From contig LR882958.1 of the NCBI GenBank assembly GCA_904830895.1, positions 1,730,001 through 1,794,000 on the forward strand: a stretch of DNA of 64,000 nt, read 5' to 3'. This document shows, one piece after another, positions 1 through 9,208 of this stretch (position 1 is its first letter; the number at the start of each line of letters is the position of its first letter). The position numbers were made by a program, and so were the translations under genes. The stretch comes from Planktothrix rubescens CCAP 1459/22. GTDB lineage: Bacteria; Cyanobacteriota; Cyanobacteriia; Cyanobacteriales; Microcoleaceae. A model generated the notes under the pieces. The model was not told the origin of the DNA. It did not search any database and saw only the letters and a program-made list of their open reading frames with translations.

Positions 1-63
1 CGGTGCAATTTTGCGATGAAGTTTCCAAAGCTGATGAGATTTAAAAAACTGTAGATTTGCCAT
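1..63 (-). CDS. Partial CDS, N-terminus of a PepSY-type membrane protein (probable)
   Basis: An ATG at 63 opens a frame of 21 codons that runs off the left edge. The visible peptide is hydrophilic and ends in LWKLHRKIAP. A short basic segment with HRKIAP just before a membrane helix is typical of the start of PepSY-associated transmembrane proteins. It lies downstream of and codirectional with the two-component pair at 269-2246, so it may be a target or a member of the same operon. Only 21 residues are visible, so the family is a guess. Confidence 0.45.
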   Translation of the reverse strand, partial: MANLQFFKSHQLWKLHRKIAP

Positions 64-90
64 TATTATTAACCTAAATAATTATATACT

Positions 91-121
91 TGTAGAGATG
101 TAAAGTTTCTACGTCTCTACA
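91..121. repeat. Dispersed palindromic repeat (GTAGAGACG family)
   Basis: TGTAGAGA at 91-98 pairs with TCTCTACA at 114-121, with extra pairing inside. A second member of the same family, AGAGACG...CGTCTCT, is at 13111-13134. It could act as a terminator or stabilise the 3' end of the sensor kinase transcript, but no U-tract follows. Confidence 0.6.
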
Positions 122-268
122 GTTAGGGACAGGAGAAAGGGAATGCCTCTTAATATAACAACAGAAAGACGATTATCCTAACCCCGAGTTTTAGAATAAA
201 CTTAAAAAGTGACAAACTGGTGACAAATTGAGATGTTACCCATGAAATTATGGGATTTTAATTCGGTA

Positions 269-1603
269 TTAAGTGTGGGCTAGAGTGGGAAAACGCACAG
301 AAAAACAGCTACCCTTTCCTAACTGACTGGTGGCTGTGATTTCTGCTTGATGATTTTGGGCTAAAGTTTGAGCGATCGCTAACCCTAACCCAGACCCTCC
401 TTTTCTGCGATTTCGAGCTTGATCAGCACGCCACAACCGATCAAAAATCAAGGGTAATTGTTCAGGAGAAATTCCGATTCCGGTGTCTTCTATTCGTACC
501 CAAACCCATTTCTCTTGCTGCTCTAAATATACTGTTACTTTCCCCCCGGTATCAGTATAATAAATTGCATTTTCTATTAAGTTTAAAAATAATCGCCAAA
601 GTTGATTTCCCTCCCCTTTTATTTTAATTTCATTATTCATATCTAAGATTAATTGCACCCCCTTTTCTTCAGCTTGATACAGGAGAAATTCCACCAAATC
701 TTCTAATAGTTCATTCATGGGAATAATTACTAAATTCGTTGTTATCGGAATAGAATCTTGATCTGTGCGAGCCAAAAGTAATAAATCTTCTACTAAGCTG
801 GTCATTTGATTGACGCCACTGGCGATCGCTTTTAATTTATCAATATCAGCAGGATGAATTCGTTCTGGATGACTCTGCATAACTTCCACACAAGTCCTAA
901 TTCCCGCTAAAGGATTTCTCAATTCATGAGAAGCATCGGCGGTAAATTGTTTGAGTTTTTCAAAACTTTGTTCAATCGGTTTTAAAGATTGTTTTGTTAA
1001 CCACATTCCTCCAAAAGCAGTTAATCCTGATACTAATATTCCCCCTAACATCATTCCTAATCTTAATTTTATCAACACCCTTTCCACGGGTTTTGTAGAC
1101 TCACTGACCCGTACATAACCGATAATCTGTTTTTGTAATTCTGATTCTTTATTAATCTGTAAAGTTAGAGTACGAATTTTTTTGCCGTCAACTATATAAG
1201 TCCAATGATAATGGGATAAATCAATAGGAGGAAACACTTTTCCGGTTTTAGCAATCAGTTGGCGGTTTTGATCAAACCATTCAATTCCTTGACTGGCTTG
1301 CTGAATATTTTGCCAAGGAATATCTAGATCACCATCATCATCTAATCCTCTAAAATCATCGGTTTCAAATGCTTCTTTATGTTCTTTAACCTCTGATAAA
1401 CTATGGGTAGCTGCATCTGCTAATATTAACAATTGACGATCTAATTGTTGATATAAACTCAGGGAAAAAAACTCATAAACGGTAATCATTGATATTCCTG
1501 AAATTGCCATCATCACTCCTAAATAGGAAAGCAATAACCGCCAACTTAAATATCTAAATTGAGGGTTAATTTCCTTGCGTTTTGAGCCGATATCCCAAAC
1601 CAT
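269..1603 (-). CDS. rppB: Sensor histidine kinase, RppB/NrsS-like
   Basis: This is a class I membrane-bound histidine kinase that would phosphorylate the response regulator encoded just upstream. There is an N-terminal membrane helix at about residues 24-50, an extracytoplasmic region of about 130 residues, and a second helix at about 180-205. The HisKA box ASHELRNP follows (H near 226), then the N box NLIENA and the G boxes DTGIGIS and GGSGLGLA. The C-terminus is complete. I prefer the ATG at 1603; a TTG at 1615 is also possible. Either start overlaps the end of the regulator gene, which implies translational coupling. Similarity to RppB/NrsS of Synechocystis (redox or nickel sensing) is by recall, so the signal is unknown. 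Confidence 0.85.
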   Translation of the reverse strand: MVWDIGSKRKEINPQFRYLSWRLLLSYLGVMMAISGISMITVYEFFSLSLYQQLDRQLLILADAATHSLSEVKEHKEAFETDDFRGLDDDGDLDIPWQNIQQASQGIEWFDQNRQLIAKTGKVFPPIDLSHYHWTYIVDGKKIRTLTLQINKESELQKQIIGYVRVSESTKPVERVLIKLRLGMMLGGILVSGLTAFGGMWLTKQSLKPIEQSFEKLKQFTADASHELRNPLAGIRTCVEVMQSHPERIHPADIDKLKAIASGVNQMTSLVEDLLLLARTDQDSIPITTNLVIIPMNELLEDLVEFLLYQAEEKGVQLILDMNNEIKIKGEGNQLWRLFLNLIENAIYYTDTGGKVTVYLEQQEKWVWVRIEDTGIGISPEQLPLIFDRLWRADQARNRRKGGSGLGLAIAQTLAQNHQAEITATSQLGKGSCFSVRFPTLAHT

Positions 1604-2246
1604 AAACTGTTTCAATTAATGTAGAGGGTACACCAACTATTTTAAGTTTTTGTCTTAATCTTTTGATATGGGTTTTCACCGTATCATCACCCGGAATATC
1701 CTCAAAAGACCAGAGATGCTCTAAAATTATTTCCCTAGAAAGCACTCGTCCGGGGCTGCGTAAAAATAACTCTAATAAACCATACTCTTTAGGTGTTAAA
1801 GATAAAAGTTTTTCTGCATAAGTGACTTCACAACTATTCGGATCTAAACGAAGACTTCCCCATTCTAACACCGGAGGTAAGGCCGAATTTCCCCGTCTTA
1901 ATAAAGCCCGAACTCTTGCTAATAACTCCTGTAAATCAAAGGGTTTAATCACATAATCATCCGCTCCCACATCTAAGCCTAAAACTTTATCAGCACTGGT
2001 ATCTTTTGCCGTTAACATCAATACGGGTGTAGTTTTCCCCTGTTGTCTTAATCGTTGGCAAAACTGAATCCCACTCAGTCCGGGTAACATCACATCTAAT
2101 ATAATTACATCATAAGCAGCCGATTCTGCAAACTCCCACCCCATCTGACCATCATGAACGACATCCACCACATAATGATGATCCATTAACGCTTCTGCTA
2201 AGGCTTTCGTAATCCGTTCATCATCTTCAACTAATAAAATTCTCAT
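1566..2246 (-). CDS. rppA: OmpR-family response regulator, RppA/NrsR-like
   Basis: The protein has 226 residues: an N-terminal receiver domain and a C-terminal winged-helix DNA-binding domain. The acidic pocket (VEDDE), the phospho-acceptor D51 in ILDVMLPG, and the conserved lysine in VIKPFD are all present. The C-terminal part has LTPKEYGLLELF and the ending ETVYGLGYRL typical of OmpR/PhoB proteins. It is the first gene of the pair and its 3' end overlaps the kinase start. The RppA/NrsR assignment rests on family resemblance and gene order, not on a search. Confidence 0.88.
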   Translation of the reverse strand: MRILLVEDDERITKALAEALMDHHYVVDVVHDGQMGWEFAESAAYDVIILDVMLPGLSGIQFCQRLRQQGKTTPVLMLTAKDTSADKVLGLDVGADDYVIKPFDLQELLARVRALLRRGNSALPPVLEWGSLRLDPNSCEVTYAEKLLSLTPKEYGLLELFLRSPGRVLSREIILEHLWSFEDIPGDDTVKTHIKRLRQKLKIVGVPSTLIETVYGLGYRLKTQGN

Positions 2247-2391
2247 CTTTCCCCATTTTAATTTTAGATAAAATTAAAACTATTTTTTTATAGTATAGCA
2301 AAACTTCACCGAAAATGTTGATCAAAAATATCCTAGCTGAAAGTTTAATTCAGATTATTAGAGATTAATTATTATGAACATCAGTCAAAAG

Positions 2392-3138
2392 TTAACACAT
2401 TTTTAAATTAACAACTGAACCAATTACAGCGATCGCCGGAGCTTCAAAACCCGTTTCTGCTACTTTTTGAACAATCGTTTTTAAGGTGGCAATTAACTCC
2501 TCCTGCTCCGGTCGAGTTCCCCAACGAATTAAGGCGATCGGAGTCTCTAGGGGCTGTCCAGCATTAGTTAACTGTTGAATAATATAGGGTAAATTATGAA
2601 CCCCCATATAAATTACAATCGTTTCTGAACCAAGCGCGATCGCTTCCCAATTCACCTGCGGGCGATATTTTCCGGCGGTTTCATGACCCGTTACAAAGGT
2701 AACTGACGAACTATGATCTCGATGGGTTAAAGGAATTCCCGCATAAGCAGGCGCCGCAATTCCCGAAGTAATTCCGGGGACAACTTCCACAGAAACTCCG
2801 GCTTGAATTAAGTCTTGCATTTCCTCCCCACCGCGACCAAAAATAAACGGATCTCCTCCTTTAAGTCGCACAACAACATCGTGAGTTTGAGCCTTCTCAA
2901 TTAACAGTTGAGTTGTTTCTTCTTGCAATAATGAATGTTTCCCTCGCCGTTTTCCGGCATTAATTTTTTCAGCTTTAATATTAATTAAATTCAAGATTTG
3001 ATCACTAACTAAGGCATCATAAATTACCACATCTGCTAATTCTAATAAAGTTTTTCCTTTAACGGTTAACAGACCGGGATCTCCCGGCCCAGCACCAACT
3101 AAATATACTTTACCTAAACTTTTTTTAGATTGATTCAT
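2392..3138 (-). CDS. cobA: Uroporphyrinogen-III C-methyltransferase
   Basis: This SAM-dependent enzyme methylates uroporphyrinogen III at C2 and C7 to give precorrin-2, the entry to sirohaem and cobalamin. The tetrapyrrole methylase signatures are complete: VGAGPGDPGLLTVKG at the N-terminus, VRLKGGDPFIFGRGGEE in the middle, and PGITSG and THRD further on. The length (about 248 residues) fits a stand-alone SUMT without the CysG oxidase/ferrochelatase domain or a HemD fusion. I chose the ATG at 3138 rather than an upstream TTG at 3147. It is a single gene, not visibly part of an operon. Confidence 0.95.
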   Translation of the reverse strand: MNQSKKSLGKVYLVGAGPGDPGLLTVKGKTLLELADVVIYDALVSDQILNLINIKAEKINAGKRRGKHSLLQEETTQLLIEKAQTHDVVVRLKGGDPFIFGRGGEEMQDLIQAGVSVEVVPGITSGIAAPAYAGIPLTHRDHSSSVTFVTGHETAGKYRPQVNWEAIALGSETIVIYMGVHNLPYIIQQLTNAGQPLETPIALIRWGTRPEQEELIATLKTIVQKVAETGFEAPAIAVIGSVVNLKMC

Positions 3139-3265
3139 TTTACTCAAATTTTAGTTAGTTAGCAATTTTTGGGAAATAGAAGAGGATAAGTATAGAATAA
3201 TACGAAACGGTTGAATTTTTAGGAAAAAATGATTTAGATTTAGACATTGATATTGATTTTATATT

Positions 3266-3772
3266 TTACCGAGAAAACTTCATGGATTCCATCAATTCAG
3301 CATCAAGAGGACAACGGACTTGATAAAAGTTGGGAACAGGAGGTAGAATCGGAGTTGGAGCAGTCATCGAGGAGTTAGGACTTTTACAAATTCCTCCCAC
3401 CAGTACGACAGAGTTATTTGTTTTAATCTTAAATAAAGCTCCAGAGTAACTAACCCGACGCCAAATAATCGGAATGGCTTCAAAAAATACCTGATCCGAT
3501 TCTACCGTCATTTTAAATTTATAAGTTCCGATTCCTTTTGAAGTCCCCCGATATAAGTTTTCTAGGTTAGGTGTAAATTTACCATGGGTTTTAAATTGTT
3601 GATCTTGATTTTTAATCAAAGTTTTTAAAATCGATCTACCTTGGGCTTGATGACCACGGCGAATTTTATTGTCGAACCGGAATAAACCCAAGATAAATAG
3701 GATTAAAAGCACACCAAAAAAAGATAAATACATCCATTTTTTTGGGGGATTTAAAAAAGTGAATTTAGACAT
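3266..3772 (-). CDS. Type IV pilin-like G/H-family protein
   Basis: This 168-residue protein has one hydrophobic helix at about residues 14-31 after a short basic, proline-containing N-terminus, and a soluble C-terminal domain. The segment NQDQQFKTHGKFTPNLENL matches the region after the helix of cyanobacterial pilin-like proteins, where a short helix leads into the head domain. Two cysteines near the C-terminus (GGICKS and VRCPLD) could form the disulfide loop of pilin heads. No canonical G-F-T-L-x-E prepilin cleavage motif is seen, so it may be a membrane-anchored relative, not an assembled pilin. Confidence 0.6.
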   Translation of the reverse strand: MSKFTFLNPPKKWMYLSFFGVLLILFILGLFRFDNKIRRGHQAQGRSILKTLIKNQDQQFKTHGKFTPNLENLYRGTSKGIGTYKFKMTVESDQVFFEAIPIIWRRVSYSGALFKIKTNNSVVLVGGICKSPNSSMTAPTPILPPVPNFYQVRCPLDAELMESMKFSR

Positions 3773-3956
3773 ATTTTTAATTATTAACTCAATATAAACA
3801 GATAGTCAATCTCATTTAATGATTCAAAGTTTACACTAGAGATTTTGAGTGAAAAAATTACTGATAGTCACTATAATATAATTTACAGCAACTCAAGTTA
3901 AAATTTTCTCGGTGAGTATAGAAGCTCATAGCGAGTCGCTAACAGTTAAAAGCAAG

Positions 3957-4865
3957 ATGAATATTGATCAACTTGAAATTTTACTAGCGGTAGCAGAACA
4001 AGGAAGCTTTTCAGAAGCAGCATTGAGTTTAAGTACCTCTCAATCCTCCGTCAGTCGGGCGATCGCAGCTTTAGAAGATGAACTCGGCATTCCCTTACTA
4101 CTGCGAGGACGCTTTGGCGCTCGTCCTACCCTGATCGGAGAACGGGTGATCTTACACGCCAGTAAAATCCTAGAACTGCGTGAAAAAATCGATCATGAAG
4201 TCAATTTAGAAAAAGGTTTACATCGAGGGAAAATTCGAGTTGCCTCCTTTCGTAGTGCAGCAACCCATATCCTTCCCTCAAAAGTGGCCCAGTTTCGCAG
4301 TCGTTTTCCTGACATAGAAATCACCATTACCGAAACCGATCCCCTAGGGATTGAACAAAGTTTACGCACAGGCCAAGTAGATATTGGGTTACTTCCCTTA
4401 CCCCGTTCGGAAGAATTTGAAACTTGGGAAATTGCTAGAGATGAATATGTAGTTTTACTTCCCAACCTCCCTAGCTCCCCGTCTACAGCAGGTTTGGGGG
4501 GAGCGGGTCAAATTCCCGAAATCCTAAGCTGGGAAGAACTCTCGACCTACTCTTTTATTTTATTCAATTATGCCGAATGTACTTCTGCGGTGCGGGAACA
4601 TTGGTCAAAATGGGGACAATCGTTAAAAGTCGCCTATCAAATTAAAGAAGATTCAACGATTGTCAGTATGGTAGCTCAGGGATTAGGGGCCGCCATTTTA
4701 CCCCGTTTAGCTGCTTTACCCATTCCTACCCAAGTCCAAGTCAGAGCCTTACCTGTTCCCCTAGAAAGAGTCATCGGAGCCGCCCTCTGGTCAAATGGCT
4801 TCCATGTCCCTGCGGTTTTTGCTTTTCTGGACGTCCTCAGAGGAACCGGAATATTTTCCAAGTAG
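3957..4865 (+). CDS. LysR-family transcriptional regulator
   Basis: The N-terminal winged helix-turn-helix (MNIDQLEILLAVAEQGSFSE through SQSSVSRAIAALEDELGIPL) is classic LysR, followed by a periplasmic-binding-like effector domain of about 210 residues. The ATG at 3957 starts exactly at the conserved LysR N-terminus; an upstream GTG at 3912 would add 15 unrelated residues. An odd stretch at about residues 169-184 (PNLPSSPSTAGLGG), encoded at 4461-4508, sits where LysR proteins normally have a short loop. It is made from a GC-rich hairpin-forming sequence and looks like an in-frame repeat insertion. The effector and targets are unknown; the divergent neighbour is the pilin-like gene. Confidence 0.88.
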   Translation: MNIDQLEILLAVAEQGSFSEAALSLSTSQSSVSRAIAALEDELGIPLLLRGRFGARPTLIGERVILHASKILELREKIDHEVNLEKGLHRGKIRVASFRSAATHILPSKVAQFRSRFPDIEITITETDPLGIEQSLRTGQVDIGLLPLPRSEEFETWEIARDEYVVLLPNLPSSPSTAGLGGAGQIPEILSWEELSTYSFILFNYAECTSAVREHWSKWGQSLKVAYQIKEDSTIVSMVAQGLGAAILPRLAALPIPTQVQVRALPVPLERVIGAALWSNGFHVPAVFAFLDVLRGTGIFSK

Positions 4866-4915
4866 ACTAAGGCTCGTCCACCGACTGATAACTGATTACT
4901 GTTAACTGAATACTG

Positions 4916-6628
4916 TTAAGTAGATTTCCGCTTTGAGCCAATCATACGTTCAATACTCATCGCCCCCACACCCAAAATTACTAAGGCCATCCCATAGATT
5001 TGTTGTTGCTTAATCGCCTCACCAATAATCCAGAAGGCAAACAACGCGGTTAATGCTGGCCCGGTTGTCCCAATAATGGAGGCTAAGGAAGCTCCCGCCG
5101 AGCGAATAGCGAAATTATTTAATAAATAACTCGATAGAGTGAGAACACCTAAAACCACACCCCCAATCATTAATCCATTCCAAACTCCCGGTTCAATATT
5201 AACCCCCAAACTATCGGGTAGTATCATTAAACTCACAGAAGAAAAGACAAAAATTGATGCAAAGTTCACCAAACTAAAGGGAATAGGATGGAGTTTTCCC
5301 GCAGCCACCTGAGTTAGCAAAACATACCCGGCAAAAGCCACACCCGCAAAGATCGCAGCAATCACCCCCACCTGTACATTGCCCATGGCAATATTAGGAT
5401 TTCGGGCTGGTAAACAGAGAATCCCTCCAGCCAGAATAATAATCATGGCAATCACCCGAATTAGGGTCGGTCGATCTCCAAATAAACCCCAAGAGGCAAT
5501 TACCGTCACAATCGGATAGATAAAGAAAATCGTAATCGCAATTCCGGTAGGAATCTGACCAATGGCTACATAGATAGCGACTTGAGATAAAAACAAGAAA
5601 AATCCACTACCAATTACCGTCAACATTAAACGACGATCACCGGAATGAAGAAAACGTCGCAGATCACCCCACACCGGAGGATAAAGGAACGTTGCCACAA
5701 TCGGCATTAGTGCCATGACCACAATCATGCGGAGTAACAAGATTAATAAAGAATTCCCGATCCCCGGAGAAATAATTCCTTCTAAGGAAAATATGCCAAA
5801 GATTTCTCGGGGTTGTGGCCCTTTGAGAATAATCTTTAAACAAACGTTAAACAACGATAGAGATACCGCCGAAAGTAACGCCAAAAATAAACCCACTTGC
5901 ACTGGAGAAGACTTAGGTTTAGGACTAGCAACGGATTCCGCGCGATTTGTGAGTCCCGTATTTCCAGGGGGAAGGGCCTGATGACCGTCGCCCGGAAGTT
6001 CCCGTCTGGAATTATCCCCCCTTATGGTGGGTTGTTCCACCTGTTCTTGCAAACGATGAACCAGGGTTTCCAGCAAGGCTTCAACCTGCTGTTCCAAGGT
6101 TTGCATATTGTTCAAACGTTGAGACAGGTTACTTTGATAGTGACCTAACTCCTCCTGTAAACTTTGAAAAGTTTGGTTCAGACTGGTTTCCAAAACCGCT
6201 TCCAACTCTCGATTATTGAAGTTTTCTGCATCGAGATCCTCACCTGGAAGCCGTCCACTCGAATCAGCCGCTAATAAAGGCGGATCACTGGCTGCTTTAA
6301 TTTGATTAATGCGTGCGATCAAAGATTGCTCCACATCACGCGCCACAATTTGAGTCAGTTGTTTAAGCCAAGCTCGATTGGGAGGAACGCGATCGGACAG
6401 TGTTTGTAACTGCTGGGATTGCAATCGCCGATATTCCGTTTGTAGATTTTCAATATCCTCAACTAAGCGAACTTTATCCGTTTCCAGTCGTTGGATATCC
6501 GACAGATATCTTGCCTTAATCTGGTGATGGAATGTTTCTAATTCCTGTATCACCGAACTTAGGATTATTTCTGCGGATGTGCTTTCTCCCGATCCTAAAG
6601 GTGGCGGTTGATTGTCCTGTGTCCCCAT
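4916..6628 (-). CDS. EamA/DMT-family transporter with N-terminal coiled coil
   Basis: The C-terminal 320 residues (from about 245) hold ten predicted membrane helices in two EamA halves, as in drug/metabolite transporters. The second half shows the usual glycine-rich helices (SIIGTTGPALTALFAFWIIG). The N-terminal 190 residues are hydrophilic and rich in E, Q, L and R with heptad-like patterning (coiled coil), followed by a low-complexity Pro/Gly/Ser linker at about 195-240. Most EamA proteins are about 300 residues, so this is a fusion or extended form. Substrate cannot be told. The ATG at 6628 gives a full hydrophilic start. Confidence 0.8.
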   Translation of the reverse strand: MGTQDNQPPPLGSGESTSAEIILSSVIQELETFHHQIKARYLSDIQRLETDKVRLVEDIENLQTEYRRLQSQQLQTLSDRVPPNRAWLKQLTQIVARDVEQSLIARINQIKAASDPPLLAADSSGRLPGEDLDAENFNNRELEAVLETSLNQTFQSLQEELGHYQSNLSQRLNNMQTLEQQVEALLETLVHRLQEQVEQPTIRGDNSRRELPGDGHQALPPGNTGLTNRAESVASPKPKSSPVQVGLFLALLSAVSLSLFNVCLKIILKGPQPREIFGIFSLEGIISPGIGNSLLILLLRMIVVMALMPIVATFLYPPVWGDLRRFLHSGDRRLMLTVIGSGFFLFLSQVAIYVAIGQIPTGIAITIFFIYPIVTVIASWGLFGDRPTLIRVIAMIIILAGGILCLPARNPNIAMGNVQVGVIAAIFAGVAFAGYVLLTQVAAGKLHPIPFSLVNFASIFVFSSVSLMILPDSLGVNIEPGVWNGLMIGGVVLGVLTLSSYLLNNFAIRSAGASLASIIGTTGPALTALFAFWIIGEAIKQQQIYGMALVILGVGAMSIERMIGSKRKST

Positions 6629-6854
6629 TCGTGATTAACCTCTTATTGATCTGCTGATTCAGCTATGACGCCACTCATACCAACGCTGCATACCGGGTTT
6701 CACAATTTACAGACTAGAAATCCTAGTCTCTACCGATAAAGGCACAACGGGAAAAATGGCAGAGCCAGGGAAGAATTATCCCCAAAAACCTAAACTAAAC
6801 AATAGCTCACTGAGCGTCTAAAGACACGCTAGTTTCCAATGTGCCACATTTTAT

Positions 6855-8141
6855 TTATAGTCTATTGAATATTTTAAATAGAATCCCACTAATTATAGCG
6901 GCACTAGGAACAGTAATCACCCAGGCTAAAGCAATAGAACGAACGGTATCCAAGCGTACCTCTTTTCCCCCCTGTACCAATCCAATTCCCACCACACCCC
7001 CCACCAACGCATGGGAGGTAGAAGCGGGTAATCCTAAACGGGATGCCAATAATACGGTGGTAGCCGTGGCCAATTCCGCACAAAATCCCTGACTCGGAAG
7101 CAGGGAAATAATATTTTCTCCGACGGTTTTAATCACATTTTTACCCCAGATGGCGAGTCCGGTAACAATCCCACTCCCCCCCAACAGTAAAATCCAAATC
7201 GGGATTTCAATATCGTCTAGGGGAACTGAACCCGTTTTAATTACGGCTAAAATCGCGGCTAAGGGAGCGATAGTATTTCCTACATCATTTGACCCATGGG
7301 CAAAAGCTACAAAACAGGCACTAATTACCTGAAATCCCGCCATTTGTTTTTCGATCCCAGGGAATTTTTCCGGTATGGAATTAGAACTAGAATCCTGCTG
7401 CTGTTGATCTAATTGTCGCCAACTAACCCAAGTTAAACTGATTGCAGCGATCACCCCAATCCCCACAGGAATATCATGAACGGGTAACGTCCACCCCCAT
7501 TGGGTTAAGATTTTTTGCAACGGCGAACTCAAAATTGGGAAGACAATCACCCCAAAAATTCCGATTAAGATACTACTTAACCAGGGAATCCATTCTTGAA
7601 TTTGGCGCTTGGGATCGGGTTGGTCTAAAATCCAATATTTGATCAGTTTGTAAAATAACGCTGCAATTAAACCACTGATCACCGGAGTGACTAACCAAGT
7701 CAGGGAAATTAAACCGATAGTTTGCCAGTTTACCGCCTTGACCCCAGCAGCAATACAACTAAATCCAGCGATCGCTCCCACCACCGCATGGGACGAAGAT
7801 ACGGGTAATCCCTGACGGGTGGCAATTTGTAACCATAATCCCGCCGAAAGCAATACCGATACCATCCCGATCACAAAGACTTGAGGGGTGGAGCTAAAAA
7901 CTTCCGGGTTAATAACCCCCGTGGCTAAGGTTTTAGAGACTCGCTCTCCAAAAAATACCGCCCCGCTAAACTCTAAAATCCCGGCGACGATAATTGCTTG
8001 TTTCAGGGTCAACGCCTTGGAACCCACCGACGTCCCCATCGAGTTTGCCACATCATTAGCCCCTAGATTACAGGCAACATAGAAGGCTAACCCGCACAGC
8101 AACACAATTTCAACGATGATTGGAATGGATTGTTCTAACAT
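6855..8141 (-). CDS. pitA: Inorganic phosphate transporter, Pit family
   Basis: A 428-residue membrane protein with the duplicated PHO4/Pit signature: [20 protein letters not shown] in the N-terminal half and [18 protein letters not shown] in the C-terminal half. Both GANDVAN-type motifs hold the conserved Asn-Asp pairs used in phosphate and cation binding. Family members are low-affinity phosphate (or sulfate) symporters in the inner membrane. It is transcribed divergently from rplS with about 80 bp between the starts. No Pho box was recognised upstream. Confidence 0.92.
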   Translation of the reverse strand: MLEQSIPIIVEIVLLCGLAFYVACNLGANDVANSMGTSVGSKALTLKQAIIVAGILEFSGAVFFGERVSKTLATGVINPEVFSSTPQVFVIGMVSVLLSAGLWLQIATRQGLPVSSSHAVVGAIAGFSCIAAGVKAVNWQTIGLISLTWLVTPVISGLIAALFYKLIKYWILDQPDPKRQIQEWIPWLSSILIGIFGVIVFPILSSPLQKILTQWGWTLPVHDIPVGIGVIAAISLTWVSWRQLDQQQQDSSSNSIPEKFPGIEKQMAGFQVISACFVAFAHGSNDVGNTIAPLAAILAVIKTGSVPLDDIEIPIWILLLGGSGIVTGLAIWGKNVIKTVGENIISLLPSQGFCAELATATTVLLASRLGLPASTSHALVGGVVGIGLVQGGKEVRLDTVRSIALAWVITVPSAAIISGILFKIFNRL

Positions 8142-8223
8142 CTTTGTGAATCCAGGTGAATGCTATGGATTTTACAGTCCTTTTCGATCTATAATCAGAT
8201 CTTGTGAGTTTTGGAAAATTATC

Positions 8224-8610
8224 ATGAAAGCGGGAGAAATTATCCGTTCTATTGAAACGGAAGAAATCGAAAGCCTCCGACAGCAACTCAATAAACCCGA
8301 TCTTCCCGATATTTATGTCGGTGATACGATCAAGGTTGCGGTGAAAATTCAAGAGGGTGGCAAAGAGCGAATTCAGCCCTATGAGGGGGTTGTGATTGCT
8401 AAACGTCATGGCGGAATTAACGCCACCATCACTGTGCGGAAGATTTTTCAAGGAGTAGGAGTTGAGAGAGTTTTCTTAATCCATTCTCCGAGAATTGCGG
8501 ATATTAAAGTTATCCGTCGAGGTAAAGTCCGGCGGGCGAAACTATTCTATCTCCGCGATCGCATTGGTAAAGCCACTCGCGTTAAACAACGGTTTGATCG
8601 GAGTCTGTAA
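8224..8610 (+). CDS. rplS: 50S ribosomal protein L19
   Basis: L19 lies at the 30S-50S interface. The 128-residue product has the family core: [44 protein letters not shown] and the basic tail [24 protein letters not shown]. The ATG at 8224 gives the usual length; upstream in-frame codons back to 8116 are not conserved L19 sequence. It stands just before tRNA-Trp, secE and nusG, the usual cyanobacterial arrangement. Confidence 0.97.
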   Translation: MKAGEIIRSIETEEIESLRQQLNKPDLPDIYVGDTIKVAVKIQEGGKERIQPYEGVVIAKRHGGINATITVRKIFQGVGVERVFLIHSPRIADIKVIRRGKVRRAKLFYLRDRIGKATRVKQRFDRSL

Positions 8611-8725
8611 TTTGGGCAATGCCAGAGATTCCATGATTCCCCTGGTGATGATCGGAAAAAAAGTTTAACTAAAGTCTGTAATTTGTGTTAAGCTAAATAA
8701 GGTGGAAGATCAGCCACTCCGCTAT

Positions 8726-8798
8726 GCGCTCTTAGTTCAGTTGGTAGAACGCAGGTCTCCAAAACCTGATGTCGGGGGTTCAAGTCCTCCAGGGCGCG
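8726..8798 (+). tRNA. trnW: tRNA-Trp (CCA anticodon)
   Basis: A full cloverleaf folds: acceptor GCGCTCT with AGGGCGC, D stem GTTC/GAAC, anticodon stem CAGGT/ACCTG around the loop CTCCAAA (anticodon CCA), and a T arm with TTCAAGT. The discriminator is G and the 3' CCA is not encoded. It precedes secE, as in many bacteria. Confidence 0.96.
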
Positions 8799-8810
8799 CT
8801 GGATACCTCC

Positions 8811-8846
8811 AATGCCCAGACGCAAGATTACTTTCGTCTGGGCATT
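8811..8846 (+). terminator. 12-bp inverted repeat after tRNA-Trp
   Basis: AATGCCCAGACG at 8811-8822 is the exact reverse complement of CGTCTGGGCATT at 8835-8846, with a 12-nt loop. It lies between tRNA-Trp and secE. There is no U-run, so it is either a weak terminator or a processing or attenuation hairpin that separates tRNA from mRNA. Confidence 0.55.
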
Positions 8847-8977
8847 GTTCCGAAAAGCAACAAATCGGGACATTGTGTTGATGGGTTCAGTATGATAGTT
8901 TTAAAAGTTTGGGCGGCTGTGTGACCCTCTTCCAGCTAAGATCAGGATCAGATACCGTAAGATCGCAAGGGGAGTTC

Positions 8978-9208
8978 ATGGTGGTCAACAAGAAAGAAGA
9001 AGTTGCAATTGAAGGAACGACTTCTGGCTTTAACGCTTCTACGTTCCTCAAAGAAACGAAAGAGGAATTAGACAAAGTGGTCTGGCCTGGCCGACAGCAA
9101 CTACTGAGTGAGTCGGCAGGGGTATTGTTGATGATCACTCTCTCGGCTAGCTTGATCTATTTAGCAGACAACTTCCTTCGTTGGGCGTCGGGGCAAATCT
9201 TCGGATGA
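8978..9208 (+). CDS. secE: Preprotein translocase subunit SecE
   Basis: This small 76-residue membrane protein clamps SecY in the Sec translocon. The C-terminal half has the conserved ETKEELDKVVWPGRQQLLSE motif followed by a single membrane helix (VLLMITLSASLIYLADNF). The ATG at 8978 follows the purine-rich AAGGGGAG, which fixes the start. The stop overlaps the nusG start as ATGA, so the two are translationally coupled. Confidence 0.95.
   Translation: MVVNKKEEVAIEGTTSGFNASTFLKETKEELDKVVWPGRQQLLSESAGVLLMITLSASLIYLADNFLRWASGQIFG

Noticed and set aside
7442-7642. Short plus-strand frames opposite the Pit transporter
   Set aside because: They are antisense shadows of a well-conserved membrane protein gene.
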